Assembly (NCBI GenBank): GCA_004194705.1
Contig: SADC01000909.1
Coordinates: 310,001-374,000, forward strand
Source: Ditylenchus dipsaci
Lineage: Eukaryota > Nematoda > Chromadorea > Rhabditida > Anguinidae
Length of the DNA stretch: 64,000 nucleotides
Reading direction: 5' to 3'
A program made the translations under genes and the position numbers. Of the stretch, positions 1 through 11,036 are shown in pieces (the stretch's first letter is position 1; every line of letters starts with the position of its first letter). Below the pieces are notes generated by a model. It had not been told where the DNA came from and searched no databases. It worked only from the letters and a program-made list of their open reading frames with translations.

Positions 1-1639
1 GCATAAGGGCCTGAATTCTTACACAGTCGATTTTATCGTCCAAGAACCGAGGCCTCTCAAAGGTGGAGTAAAATTAGAGATGACAATGGCTGGAAACCCT
101 TGTGGCAGTTTATTATTGGGAAAAGAAGTTTTATTTTTCGTCACTCATATTTCGATAGTTTTTTTTATAATTGTAGAGTGTTTTTGGAAGAGGCGAATCA
201 GCGGATCTGTCTTTCACTAAAACTATGGCTGGTCACAATTTCAACTTCACAGCTGCTAAGCCATTCCTTGGATGGCAAAGGTACTCGAATGTGGTTGGGT
301 CTGCTTTCAGGACTTTAGACAATGTGCCATGGAACAGCTCACATCTCACAGAAAATGGATTTGCACTTAGATACAATGGTCAAATTCTCTCAAAAAAACT
401 TATGCATTCCTTGTGTTTCTATTTTGTGAGCATCTCTCACACTGATATTTTTAAAATGATGGCTTATTTAAGGGTTGGAGACGTTTTGATCCTCTTGCGA
501 ACGCACCTATTCAGGTACGGGAGCATGCTGGTAAATTTGAGCTTCATGTGCTCACTGAAAACTGTTTGTTTGGGATGTTATAGGTCACACGACAAAGATT
601 TCGTTTGAAAATACACTTTCAAGAGATACTAGAGATCGGCCTATCTTAGGTGATTTCTCCAATTTATATTTTGTTGTATTTTTCACTGTAATAAATATAT
701 ACATTTACAGCTTCATCTGGAGCCTTTTTTAAGTGGTCCCAAGAATATGCTGGTAAGTTTTTCGTCACTTTCTAGTCGTGCCATGGTCGTCTATGATCGT
801 TAATTTATAAGATTTTAGGTCTATTGGGGGATTCTGCTTTTGTAAAGCATCAATTTGATGTTCAAGTAACTAAAACTAATTTTTTTTAAGTCATCATTTC
901 CTGCTTTAGGCTGCAGCTCCGCTTTTCTTCGGTGCTTTTATCGGTGCTTCGTTACGCATGGCCCATTTACAAGGACTGGGGGCAGGAGCATTCATTTACT
1001 TGACAGAGTATACTTAGGAGGTCTGCTGTTGTCGCTGTGTGAGTAACTCATCGTTCATTTGTTTTAGGTCCACACGATGTTCGTGGATTTGATCTGAACT
1101 CACTTGGAACACGTGCTGGTACCTGTAGTCTTGGTGGAGCATCTTCGTTGGCTGCAGCGTTTCATGTTTACAGACCGCTAGTACCTGCTAATATGGTAGT
1201 TTTGTTTCATTTTCAACGTTTCCATCGAGTTAATTATACTGATCTAGCTCTACGCCATGGTTTTGTCACAGCTGGAATGTCTGCTCGGTACCAGTGCGAG
1301 ACAAAATCCCTCATCTGTGTTAATCTCTACTATTTCTAGGTTCGCGCAAGGAATTTGTTCAGGATATGGCGGAAAACCCTCGCGTATGTTGTTTTTAAAA
1401 CAATTTGTTCATTCTTTTGAATGTTTAGATCTCCGCAGGGATCGGGTTAACATTCGTCTACATGAATGCACTTCGTTTGGAGGTAAAACACCTTGTCATC
1501 AGTATTACATGATTTAAGCTATTTTCAGCTTAACTATGTCCATCCGTTGCGTTATGTCCCTGGTGATGTGTTCTCTGCTTCCGAGTTCAGTTCGGAGTGG
1601 GCGTCAACTTCTTATGATTGGAAGGCAGTGCCTAAATAG
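1..1639 (+). CDS. SAM50/SAMM50-like outer-membrane beta-barrel protein (3' part)
   Basis: Family role: SAM50 is the Omp85-type core of the mitochondrial SAM complex, which inserts beta-barrel proteins into the outer membrane. The gene enters the window mid-exon. Exons read about 2-127, 177-425, 473-530, 584-649, 711-752, 819-865, 910-1020, 1068-1195, 1248 to about 1315, 1340-1383, 1429-1482 and 1529-1639 (stop 1637-1639), with introns of about 25-70 nt. Blocks that align in order with my recollection of SAM50 are VFGRGESADLSF, VREHAG, DRVYLGG followed by PHDVRGF (the conserved LGG-x(3)-RGF barrel motif), YRPLVP, ISAGIGLTF and LRLELNYVHPLR. Exon 7 needs a one-base frame change near the G5 run at 978-982 to connect GASLRMA with DRVYLGG; this is either an assembly error or a real lesion. 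The junction of exons 9 and 10 is uncertain. The C-terminus continues past the usual last strand with a Ser/Trp-rich tail. The N-terminal POTRA part lies outside the window. Confidence 0.82.
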
Positions 1640-2022
1640 GAAACATTTCGTTAGCGATAAAATTTCAATTTGTGTGAGCAATGCGATATGTGTTTATTGT
1701 TTTTGTCGTTGGCTGTATATTCTCAATAAAGCGTAAAGAGATTCTTACAAAGTTACATTGTGGCCTGATGTGTGGTTGGCAGAAGGCATTTACCCTAATT
1801 TTTCGTGGTTATCAGATAAATCGAGGTTTTCATTCTTCAATCAGATGTATAAACGTACACTCAGCTTTGTCACTGGCAATAAGAACAAGTTGAAAGAAGT
1901 GCAAGTAAAGTTATTAAGGTTATTTAAGCAAATATCTAAAGCCATAATTTTAGGAATTGCTTGGACATATTTTTGATGTAATTTCTTTTATTGCTGTTAT
2001 AGTTCTTTTCGGCTGTCAGTAC
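1640..2022. other. 3' flank of the SAM50-like gene
   Basis: AT-rich sequence after the stop codon. A polyadenylation hexamer (AATAAA) occurs at about 1726. The short open frames here have no coding character that I can see. Confidence 0.5.
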
Positions 2023-2430
2023 TTTCCCCTCCAAATTATTCTTTTACCCCTCCAAATCATTCATTTATACCCCAAATCGTGAAAATGAGTATTTCTCGGT
2101 GTTTTTATGTCTTAATTTTTTTCTCTTGATCATCATGTAGCCTGAATCTCTAGTTTCTTGTAAGCTATCAACTAACTCTTGTTGTTGAAAAAATTGAGAA
2201 ATACCCGTCTTTATGAAAGAAGAGTTGTTTCATAAAAACGGGTGTTTCTCTAATTTTTTTAACAAGAAGAAGTCAGTTGATAGCTTATCAGGAACAAGAG
2301 ATTCAGGACTACATGATGCTTGAAAGAAAAAATTTTACGACACAAGAATACCCAGGAATACTCATTTTTACGATTTGGGGGATAAATGAATGATGTGGAG
2401 GGTAAAATAATAATTTGGAGGGGTAAAACA
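2023..2430. repeat. Fold-back palindromic MITE, about 0.4 kb
   Basis: Long imperfect palindrome centred near 2226. The left end reads TTTCCCCTCCAAATTATT and the right end returns its complement AATTTGGAGGGGTAAAA. The inner arms match through the GAAATACCCGTC / ACGGGTGTTTCTC turn. Each outer end also carries the CCCTCCAAAT motif twice. There is no coding sequence. Confidence 0.75.
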
Positions 2431-3062
2431 ATTTGAGCCGTTCTTTTCTGAGTTACTTCTGATTTTAATATCTGACTTCTTAGATTGTCTAATGGTTTAA
2501 TATTAAAAGATCGGGGTTAGAGGTGGTTATTTGCTAGTAGCGCCAAAAAAGGCGCCAAAAAAGCAAAGTTCGTTAAGAATGAATCAATCACCCATATAAG
2601 AGGAGTAGAAAATTGGGCCATTTAGAATTGAGCGCATTCAATCAGGCTAAATTCAGACTAAACTTTTTCTAGAGGTGGGTGATCTTTTCTTGTAAAAATA
2701 TATTTCGCCGAATTTTGGGAATCCGAGCATATTCACCGCTAATTTCACTGAAAAAATTAATCGAGAATCATTTTTAAATTTTTGGACAGCGAGTGTTTAG
2801 AACTTTTTATTTCATTCTGTTGAGCAGAAAAAGTAGTCGAGGAGATCATTTTAGTTTTTTTTCGGAAAAGGAAGTTTGTTGTTTTTTATATACGGTTCCC
2901 TATTTCGCCAAACCACGCGAATTCACCGGCAAATTCACCTATATGATGAATGAAAAACTAGATTTCTTTTTTACTGTTTTTTCAATTATCTTCTATTTTT
3001 CTTTTCATTTTCAACTCTCGGTTAAAAATGAGTTTTTCTTTTTTTTGGGTTTTCTTATTTTA
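2431..3062. other. AT-rich spacer without recognised features
   Basis: Low-complexity T-rich DNA with a short GGCGCCAAAAAA duplication near 2543-2565. The open frame at 2793-3086 is a run of Phe, Leu and Ser codons from T-rich DNA and is not supported as a gene. Confidence 0.5.
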
Positions 3063-3288
3063 AAGAGAAGTTCTGTAATTTTGTAATTTCATCAAGGCCA
3101 CCTCGACCCCTCAGAAATTTGGAAATTGAGTGTTTGGGCTCAAATGGAAGTCTACGATGTGCTGAGTACGATAACACCAAATTCGACCAATTTTCCTACT
3201 AATTCACCGAGCTGTGGCCCCCCGAAGTTTAGTACTCAGAAATACCAGTACATTTCTTAAAACATTTTATACTTAGTGAAAATATGAT

Positions 3289-3837
3289 GATGTACACTCG
3301 TTCAAAATTTCATTCGATGTAGAATGAGCTGCTTTTTGTTTCGAGTACAAAAACTCTATAGTCTGTAATGAATTTTGGTTAAAAAGTGTGTTTTTTTTCA
3401 AAAATCGGCATTTTTGAACACTAATTTTGGGCAAAAAAACGCTATAAAAATCGGAAATCTGCGTGTACCCTTTTAAATTTTAATGCATTCAAAAAAACAT
3501 TTGATAAGGTACCTTTCTGACAAAAAGACCCCGAAAAAAATTTGGGGACCAGTCAACTTCAAAAGCTTTTTTCGTCTCACCTCCCCAATTTTTCGGGGTT
3601 TTTCTGCCAGAAGGGTGCTTTATGAAATGCTATTTTGAATGCACTAAAATTCAGGAGGGTACACGCAGATTTCCGATTTTTATAGCGGTTTTTGCCGAAA
3701 ATTGGTGTTCGAAAAATGCTGATTTTTTGAAAAAACACACTTTTTTAGCTAAAATTCATGACAGACTATAGAGTTTTCGTACTCATTAGAAAAAGCAGCT
3801 CATTCTTCGTCGAATGAAATTTTGAACGAGTGTACAT
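3289..3837. repeat. Fold-back palindrome, about 550 bp
   Basis: The left end TGTACACTCGTTCAAAATTT and the right end AAATTTTGAACGAGTGTACA are exact complements. Homology continues inward through GAATGAGCTGC, CTATAGTCTGTAATGAATTTT and the CCCCGAAAAAAATTTGGGGA region near the turn at about 3565. It sits inside the outer inverted repeat. Confidence 0.8.
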
Positions 3838-3840
3838 CGA

Positions 3841-5237
3841 TTACTACTCATTTGCGCAAAACTCATTTGCGCAAACTCATTTGCGCAAAACTCATTTGCG
3901 CAAACTCATTTGCGCAAAACTCATTTGCGCAAATTTTTTAAAGTTGCAGGTTCGAATCCCGGTGGTAGCAGAAATTATTTTTTCTTCACTGGAATAACTT
4001 TGAAGGTAGCATACCCTATTCAGAATCGTGTCCTGAACACGATTTTAAATAGAAACCCCAGTCCTGAAGCAGTCCTGTAAGGCCACGTATCCAATTAGTG
4101 GTTTCTCCTCTCACTCCCACTATGCCTTTCACTCTCACTCTCAGTGTTGTACCCAATAGGAAAATTTGCCTCTCAGTCTTTATTCAGTTTCAGTGTATTG
4201 AATGACTTTTTGGACTCTCACTTTCAGTAAAAATTTTGCTGTAATTTTAATTTTTTAGTCTTAACCGACCAAACCAAGTGGTCGTCCACTTGGATCAAAA
4301 CCTGGAGCAAAAACTTTTTTTACTTTTTCGGGCCTTAAAACCTGTTTTCTGGGCTAATTCAGGCATGCTGAAAATGGTTTGATAGTGGTAAAATACCGTT
4401 TTGTAGGGTATTTCTTGAGTTTTGGTAAAATCCAATTTGGGTAAAATCAATTATTGATAAAAAAAACAAATACTCGACGAAACGGCATTTCACCACTATC
4501 AAACCATCTTCAACATGCCTGAATTAGTCCAAAAACAAGTTTCGGAACATAAAAAACGTAAAATTTTTTTTGATCCAAGTGGACGATTACTTGGTTTAGT
4601 TGGTGCATGGATTATCCAGTGGAACTGAAGTTGGATCATAGAAAAAATTTTAAATTTTAAGAGTTCTTTACAAGACGAAAATATTACTACCAGGAGTTTT
4701 ACCTGAGTTCTTCAACCTCGGTACGACCACCTGGGTACAACAAAACCAAGTGGTCGTCCACTTGGATTAAAAAAAATTTACGTTTTTCATGTTCCAAAAC
4801 CTTTTTTTTTTAAATCGATTTAGGCATGCAAAGTTTGTTTGTCCACTCACAATAATCCACAAAGGTTAAGGTCGACCACCTTGGAGTGGGTAACTACCCA
4901 CGGTATTGATATTCCAGTTGGTTAAACAGCATTTTGGTCTTAACAAACCGTGTTTAGGTTACAATTTTGGATAGGGTACATTGATTTTTCAATACTTTCA
5001 GTGTAATCCAAAATATCGGATTCTGGAGCTGAATGCCTATTCAAAAGAAGTACCAGGTTGAACTCCTCTCCAACCTGAGGTTTACTGGTCTAATAAAAAC
5101 TAGTTTATGGTTGTTATCCAAGAAAAAAATAATTTCTGCTACCACCGGGATTCGAACCTGTAACTTTAAAAAATTTGCGCAAATGAGTTTTGCGCAAATG
5201 AGTTTGCGCAAATGAGTTTTGCGCAAATGAGTAGTAA
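3841..5237. mobile_element. TIR element with tandem CATTTGCGCAAA ends
   Basis: The left end TTACTACTCATTTGCGCAAA is followed by further copies of CATTTGCGCAAA to 3936. The right end (5168-5237) is the inverted array finishing with ATGAGTAGTAA. Just inside each end is a tRNA-like B-box motif (GGTTCGAATCCCGG at 3949-3962 and its complement near 5140-5160). A CCAAGTGG fold-back element sits inside. There is no transposase. Confidence 0.72.
4274..4594. repeat. CCAAGTGG fold-back MITE, copy 1
   Basis: The ends are themselves near-palindromic: CCAAGTGGTCGTCCACTTGG at the left and a one-base variant at the right. The arms carry GGCATGCTGAAAATGGTTTGATAG and its complement, and the turn lies near 4440. 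Further copies or fragments lie at 4746-4850, 8790-9081, 9999-10303, 23283-23440, 24292-24606 and 24790-24890. Confidence 0.8.
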
Positions 5238-5466
5238 CGTGTACATCATCACATTTTCACTAAGTATAAAATGTTTTAAGAAATGTACTGGTTTTCTGAG
5301 TACTAAACTTCGGGAAGCCACAGCTCGGTGAATTAGTAGGAAAAATTGGTCGAATTTGGTGTTATCGTACTCAGCACATCGTAGGCTTTCATTTGAGCCC
5401 AAACACTCATTTTCCAAATTTCTGAGGGGTCCGACCAAACTACAAAATTACAGAACTTCTCTTTTA

Positions 5467-6104
5467 AGTTGGCCCAATTTTAATAGGCCCATTTTGAAAT
5501 GGCCCAATTTTCTCCTATCCACATGTAGTAATAATGTACTTTTGTAGATAGTCAATATTGATTTGGAGTTGGAGGAAATTCAAGGTGACCCAGAGAGTAT
5601 TACAAGAAAAAAATGCAATGAAGCGGTTAGTTGAATATTAAATAAATTTCTGATTGATGCTTCAAAGTTTAAAGGCTCGACTAACAAACAAGTCCGTACT
5701 AGTAGAGGATACCTCTTTATGTTTCAATGCTCTGGGAGGTTTACCAGGCCTTATATCAAACATTTCCTTTCCAATTTGAAACCAGACGGTTTATATAAGG
5801 TAATTGATGTTATTCAACAATTGTTTTATGGTGAGCGAGCAGGTCTGGGCAAGGGTCGAAATTTTCCCGTAAACCGTTTTTATAACTTCCAGGCCGTAAA
5901 GCCCGGAAAGCTATTACTTTTTACAATTCTTTTAAAAATTTTAAAACTACACTCTTTTGAAGGGGTTTTTCAGTTTAAAAGACCATACTTGTTGATGACA
6001 ATGAGAATTTGGCAAATTTAAATGCGCGCGGGACCCTTTTTTTACTCCAAAAATACTTTTTTAATTAGATATTGTTGTTATATCAAAATAAAAAAACGAA
6101 GCCT
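5467..6104. other. Intergenic spacer with a fragment of a dispersed repeat
   Basis: The segment around 5980-6035 recurs in reverse orientation at about 14680-14745 (shared CATACTTGTTGATGACAATG), so this is old repeat DNA. The 100-codon frame at 5719-6021 runs into that repeat and shows no motif that I recognise; I do not call it a gene. Confidence 0.45.
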
Positions 6105-6490
6105 CACCGTATTTCCTCTAATTGCCGCCCCCCCTCTGGGTTGATGGTCTTGTCGGATAGTCAAGAGCCGAGGATGATTTTTACACGAAATTGTTAATAA
6201 AATAAAATAAATGGTGTGCAGCCGGTGGTAGTCGAACCTGTAACCTACGCGGTGCGGATATTAAGTTTCCCGTCCCTTAATTTGGCTGCCCTTTACAAAC
6301 AATTGGCCTAAAAATTCTGCCCAAAAATGATAAAAAATTTTAAAATACGATAAAAACTTTCATTGTTGGAGTGGTAAATTACTTCAAATTTATGATCGAA
6401 AAATAAGCGCCCCCTTCCAATTGCCGCCCCCCTCTTATTGCCGCCCCCCTAGAGGTCGATCAGACAATAAGCGCCCCGGGCGGCAATTAG

Positions 6491-8371
6491 GGCTACCAGA
6501 CAATTTCCAATATTTTTGGAAAATGTCGCGCGACATTTTCCAATATTTTGGAAAATGTCGTTTGGAATTTGTCGGCCGACATTTTCCAATATTTTTGGAA
6601 AATGTCGTCGGCATTTTCTAATGTATTTAAAAACCTTTTTTGGTGTTTTTGGTGGTGCGTAGGCGTACCGGCGGCTACCAGACAATTTCCAATATTATTG
6701 GAATTTGTCGGCCGACATTTTCCAATATTTTTGGAATTGTCGTTTGGAATTCCCCCAACGCCTTTTCGGTTACTAATCTTTATCATTTTTTGGTCCTTTT
6801 GATGACCAGCGCCTGCGCATTCGCAGCCTTTTCGCTGCTTATATGTGATTTTTAAGGTTTTGCCACAATGAGCTCAAGCGATTCTGAAGATCAAGAGATA
6901 AGCTTCTTGCCAAGGAACTCAATCGAGCAGCAGGAAGCAAGCAAAGCCGGAAAGCAAGTAATTTGGGCTTACGGGTATCGCTACGTTTTTGCTCGGGTAT
7001 TCGAAATGCTTTAATAATGATCCCTAAACAGTATATTTTTTAGTAAAACCCCAAGTGTCAAGGTACGAGCTTCTTTAATTGCTGGAAAAAGTCAAGAATC
7101 AGCAAGGTATCCATAAGCATTGCAAAGGAAAAGGGTTTGTCAAAGTAGGTGGACGCTTTTTCCATCTCACAAAGCCATCTCACAAAGTTGTTTGGATGAA
7201 GAACAAGGACAGTATGACATACCAGCGAGTGTTTCACGAAGTGTTCAATTTGCCTTTGGAGAACTTCAACATTAAATACTACTTATCAGGTTGGTGTATT
7301 TTACTATCTGACGTTTTTAGTGACCCTTATTTCTTAGATTTGAGCGTGCTCCGGCAAATGTACTGTCTACTTTGTTTCCTGATGCTTTGCCAATCAAATG
7401 TGCATTCCATTTGTGTCAATCGAACCGCAAGTGGGACCGTAGACACGGCATGAGTAATTTCTACAAAATAGATGACCTCCAGGATTGGATTGTGCTCTTC
7501 TCAAAACTGGGATACTTGCCTAAAAGAGACGTAATACGAGGCTTCATCGCTCTTATACATGCTTTTAATGATCTCGTCAATGCAGGAGTTGCTGACGCGG
7601 GACATCAAATTTGCGCTAAAGGTATTATCTGATATATTTGTGCTTCGTTTTTCGATAAGACGCTGGTGAATGGGAAGAGAAGCCGTCTGATGAAGTTAAA
7701 AGCTTTGATGAAATAGTCTCCTTTTTACGGTCTGTGCAAGAAAACGTGTGGTATGCAAAAGGATTGCACCCAGATTTTGAAGATATCGAAGAAAGCGAAG
7801 AAGAATCAGAAGAGGAAGAAATTGTTGATAATTAGTTGTTATTTTTGTTTTTGCGAATAAAGAATGTAGTAAGGCGAGAAATTATTTATTGAAAATGGGT
7901 ATAAAAAATGTTGTCTTTCTTAATGCTTCACGAAAAAAATCAAATTATTGTTATTGAAGATGTCGATTATGCGGGCATAGCAAAATAAAATATTTCTGAA
8001 GGTATATTTGTAGTCATAGAGCAATTTACGTGTGGGATTTTTAGTAAAAAACGAAAAATGACGAAATCCCGAAATTTGAACGGGATCCCGACGGGATCCC
8101 GAAAATTTTTAGCAAAAATCCCGATCCCGAAATTTTTTCGGCTGAAAATCCCGTCCCGAAATCCCGCCGAAGGCCTCCTTCAATCTCTACTTTTAAGTAA
8201 AACATCGTTTTAACGCCACAGGTATTCCAATTCAGTGATTTAGATATGATCTACCACTGAAAATTCACAAGATCTAGAATGCCCGTGGATTGTTTTTAGT
8301 TTTCTAGTTGAGAAATAGTCGATTTCATTGATAGAATAACTTTTCAAAATATTGGAAATTGTCTGGTAGCC
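6491..8371 (+). mobile_element. MULE (Mutator-like) element with exact 9-bp TSD
   Basis: The terminal inverted repeat GGCTACCAGACAATTTCCAA begins at 6491 and its exact complement ends at 8371. The element is flanked by perfect direct repeats GGCAATTAG at 6482-6490 and 8372-8380; 9 bp is the usual target duplication of Mutator-like elements. The left terminal sequence recurs at about 6674 and is surrounded by repeated GGAAAATGTCG / CGACATTTTCC motifs. The only coding region is the MULE-type gene at 6868-7835. Confidence 0.88.
6868..7835 (+). pseudogene. Truncated MULE transposase-like protein
   Basis: The ATG at 6868 opens MSSSDSEDQE; the next 200 bp are hard to splice. A clear coding block starts near 7079 (GKGFVKVGGRFFHLTKPSHK). 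After an intron ending at about 7338 comes FERAPANVLSTLFPD, then KCAFHLCQ and LGYLPKRDVIRGFIALI, the order seen downstream of the second catalytic Asp in MULE transposases (DFE-x(n)-FP-x(n)-C-x-FH-x-Q). The last exon (from about 7664) ends in an acidic EESEEESEEEEIVDN tail, with the stop at 7833-7835 and AATAAA just after. The catalytic D-F-E junction is one base out of frame at a T run near 7339. The first catalytic Asp region and a SWIM finger are absent, so it is probably defective. Confidence 0.68.
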
Positions 8372-8394
8372 GGCAATTAGAGGAAATACAGGTA

Positions 8395-8789
8395 TATGAG
8401 TGGCCTAGGTGGCTCAGAGGTATAGTAGCGTTGTGTGGTGATGGCGCTACCATGTCAGCGAAAAAAATGATTGCGAAATAATAGAATTGCGATAAGGCTG
8501 AATTGCGCAAAAATACAATTGTTCAAAAATTAGAATTCGTAAAAAATTAAATTTATTTTGAAAATATTTCGCAAAATATAAGTTTGCGATTTTTTATTTG
8601 CTAATCATTGGATTTGCTCATTATTTTGATATCTGTTGACGGCACATTCCTTGCAGCTTTTGTGTAACTTAACCGTAGTTAATCTTCTAGTTTTAGTCTG
8701 CGAAATGGAAATCATCGAGCCCTATAGCAGTCCTGGTGAGAAACTCCAAAACCTAGGGTAGGTACCCGTGGTTCAAGTAAATATCCAGG
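8395..8789. repeat. tRNA-like (SINE-like) head and AT-rich spacer
   Basis: At 8398-8460 the sequence reads GTGGCTCAGAGGTATAGTAG, which fits a Pol III A-box in a tRNA-derived repeat. No matching B-box follows within tRNA distance, so this is not a tRNA gene. The rest is AT-rich. Confidence 0.4.
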
Positions 8790-9081
8790 TGGGAATTTTT
8801 TTAAGTTTTTCATGCTCCAAAACCTGTTTTCTGAACTAATTCGGACATGCTGATGATGGTTTGATAGTGGTGAAATGCCGTTTTATAAAGTATTTTTTGA
8901 GTTCTGGTAAAATCGAGTTTTAGTAAAATCAATTATTCCCCAATACTCAGAAATATCCGAGAAAACCTTATTTTACTATTATCAAACCATCTTCAGGATG
9001 CCCGAATTAGTCCAGAAAGTAGGTTTTGGAACATGAAAAATGTAAAAAAAATTTGATCCAAGTGGACGACCACTTGGTTTT
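8790..9081. repeat. CCAAGTGG fold-back MITE, copy 2
   Basis: Same family as 4274-4594. The left end is diverged; the right end GTGGACGACCACTTGG is intact. The arms carry GACATGCTGATGATGGTTTG and its complement. Confidence 0.7.
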
Positions 9082-9108
9082 AATTGTCTAGAGGAGGTAC
9101 CAGCTGGC

Positions 9109-9794
9109 ATACCTGCACGGGCGCCGGCGCCGGCGCCGGCGCCGGCGCCAGCTAAAAAATCTTAACAGTCGAGCGCCGGCGCCAGCGCCGGCGCCCGGCG
9201 CCACTCCAGCTGCGGCGCCGGCGCCCGGCGCCACTTCAGCTGCGACGCCGGCGCCGGCGCCTGAATGTTCAGATTTCAGCTGTCTTGACAATGTTTTAGT
9301 AAATTCAAAATTTTCTCAGATTTTTTTGCAGACAAGTTATTTTTAATCTTATAGTGAATTTTTATTTTTTATGTTTATCACATGTAAATCACAAAATTTC
9401 ATCACCGGTTTTCGCTTTTTTTTTGATGTTCTCCACTATCTGATGAAGATAGTTATCCACTATTTCCTCGACTCGTTGTTCACTGTTGCCAAAGATTGCC
9501 TCTCCAGCTTGATCAGCTGTGATTGAAATTCCAAAGAAGGCAATAAATTTGAAAAATAGTTCTTTTCCGGATTTTACTCCGCAGTGGTGTAAGAACTTGC
9601 GCCAAATAACCTTAACACGATATTTTTGAAAATTTTATTTACAAAAATGGATTGATGCCGGCGCCTGGCGCCGTATTTCCTCTTTTAGGCGTCGGCGCCG
9701 GCGCCGACGCCCGGCGCCGAATTAATTGTGGCGCCGGCGCCGATTTTTAGTAGACCCGGCGCCTGGGTCGGCGCCCGGCGCCGATTTTTCTCAG
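9109..9794. mobile_element. GGCGCC-ended element, copy 1 (right end degraded)
   Basis: The left end CATACCTGCACGGGCGCC runs into arrays of GCCGGC/GGCGCC hexamers to about 9255. An AT-rich core follows, then a second GGCGCC array at 9657-9783. It matches the complete copy at 18506-19068 across core and ends, but lacks the terminal GTGCAGGTATG. The core is non-coding; the Ala/Gly-rich frame at 9088-9291 is only the GC repeat. Confidence 0.8.
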
Positions 9795-9998
9795 ATGTCG
9801 GGTTCCATTCCACCGTCTGCTCTGTTATTTTTGATCATTCATGTTAGTAGAGTCAAACGGTTACTACCCATTTGCGCAAAAGAATTTGCGCAAATTTTAT
9901 AAATTTGTAGTTTTTGTCTTGTGAAGAACTCCCATCATTTCAATATTTCTTTCATGATTTAACCTCAGTTTTACTGGATCATCCATGCATTAACTAAA

Positions 9999-10303
9999 TC
10001 AAGTGGTTGTCCACTTGGATCAAAAATTTCTTTTCGTGTTTAATGTTGCAAAACCTGAATTCTGAACTGATTCGGGCACGCTGAAGATGGTTTGATAATG
10101 GTAAAATGCCGTTTTGTATGGTATTTTTTGAGTTTTGGCAAAATCGAGTTTTGGTAAAATCAATTATTTCCCAATACTCAAGAAATACCTACGAAACGGC
10201 ATTTCAACACTATCGAACCATCTTCAGCATGCCCAAATTAGTCTAGAAAACAGGTTTCGAAAAATGTGAAAAAAATTTTGATTTAAGTGGACGACCACTT
10301 GGT
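9999..10303. repeat. CCAAGTGG fold-back MITE, copy 3
   Basis: The left end is TCAAGTGGTTGTCCACTTGG and the right end is GTGGACGACCACTTGG. The arms contain GCTGAAGATGGTTTGATAAT and its complement. Non-coding. Confidence 0.78.
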
Positions 10304-10319
10304 TTTAATGGTCTAATAT

Positions 10320-10515
10320 ACAACTTGGATACTGCAAACTAAGTACTACCATGACGGTACCACGAACTAGGAACTACAATCTAGCACCACCATACAAGTA
10401 CCACTACCTAAGCATTTCCACCTGAGTACCAATACCTAGTCACTGTCCTGGTAAAACCACCTAAATACCACTTTTTTGGTACCACCACCTCCATACACCT
10501 GGATACCACACGAGA
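10320..10515. repeat. Degenerate TACCACCTGG minisatellite
   Basis: Irregular reiterations of TACCACCT(G/A)(G/A)(A/G)TACC. The same motif is found reversed at about 21735-21835 and again at 26340-26560 and its duplicate, so it is a dispersed family. Confidence 0.55.
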
Positions 10516-11036
10516 TATGAAACTACTCAAGAACTGGTGTTGCTGTAAGTCAACTCGCTGTTTACCATTGTCAAATTGTGTTCAGGACAAGATTCTGGAT
10601 AGGATACAATGATTTTTAGTCACTTTCACTTAAATCAAAATTTCGGATTCTGGAGGTGGATACCTCTTTGAGAAGGGGCTTGAGTATAGAATCCAGCCCC
10701 CACGCAGAGTGATCGGATAGAGGAGATAACGGTACTTATGTAGTTCCCCCCCATACTTGGATTTTTTGAAAAATGACCCAAAATCACCCCTGAACTCATT
10801 TTTTCGGCTAGACTTTACTTGGCCCCCCCCCCACGGCTGACCCACTTTCGAGGTGAATTTTTGAAAACCGATTGCATATTCGTGTTTCTCGACCCGGATT
10901 TTTACGGGAAATGATCATCAGATTCTGTGAAAGTGAAAAAAAATTTTTTGGGATTTGCCTTGGTCCCCAAGGTAAAACTTTAAAAAATTTTGAAAAAAAA
11001 ATATTTTTTAAATTGGCGCCTTTTGAATTTTAAAAT
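10516..11036. other. Intergenic repeat-rich spacer
   Basis: No gene seen. It carries a diverged copy of the GACCAAGGCAAAA motif (complement near 10960-10980) and poly-C and poly-A tracts. The frame on the minus strand at 10630-10845 lacks coding character. Confidence 0.4.

Larger units (their letters stand above)
3063..5466. repeat. Inverted-repeat element containing two nested insertions
   Basis: The outer arms (about 3063-3290 and 5244-5466) are reverse complements: AGAGAAGTTCTGTAATTTTG at the left matches the complement at 5446-5466, and the CTTAGTGAAAATATGATGA block matches 5250-5275. Two other elements fill the middle, a 0.55-kb palindrome (3289-3837) and a TIR element (3841-5237). Open frames here are read-through of repeat sequence. 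Confidence 0.7.
6105..8394. mobile_element. ACCGTATTT-type MITE interrupted by a MULE
   Basis: The left end CACCGTATTTCCTCTAATTG is followed by several ATTGCCGCCCCCC(T) repeats. The right end GGCAATTAGAGGAAATACAG is its inverted counterpart. The MITE itself is 6105-6490 plus 8381-8394, and the intervening DNA is the inserted MULE with its duplicated target. The internal 6180-6260 stretch includes a tRNA-like TCGAACC motif. Confidence 0.72.

Noticed and set aside
2793..3086. Hydrophobic Phe-rich frame resembling a membrane protein
   Set aside because: T-rich low-complexity DNA gives Phe/Leu codons by chance.
3841..3936. CRISPR-like regular repeats (CATTTGCGCAAA)
   Set aside because: No spacers of constant length, inverted partner array at 5168-5232, and eukaryotic context; these are transposon ends.
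5719..6021. 100-residue open frame
   Set aside because: Runs into a dispersed repeat, has no recognised motif and no splice or polyA context.
8398..8460. tRNA gene on the plus strand
   Set aside because: An A-box-like head only; no T-loop at the expected distance.
9088..9291. Ala/Gly-rich open frame on the minus strand
   Set aside because: It is only translation of the GGCGCC array.
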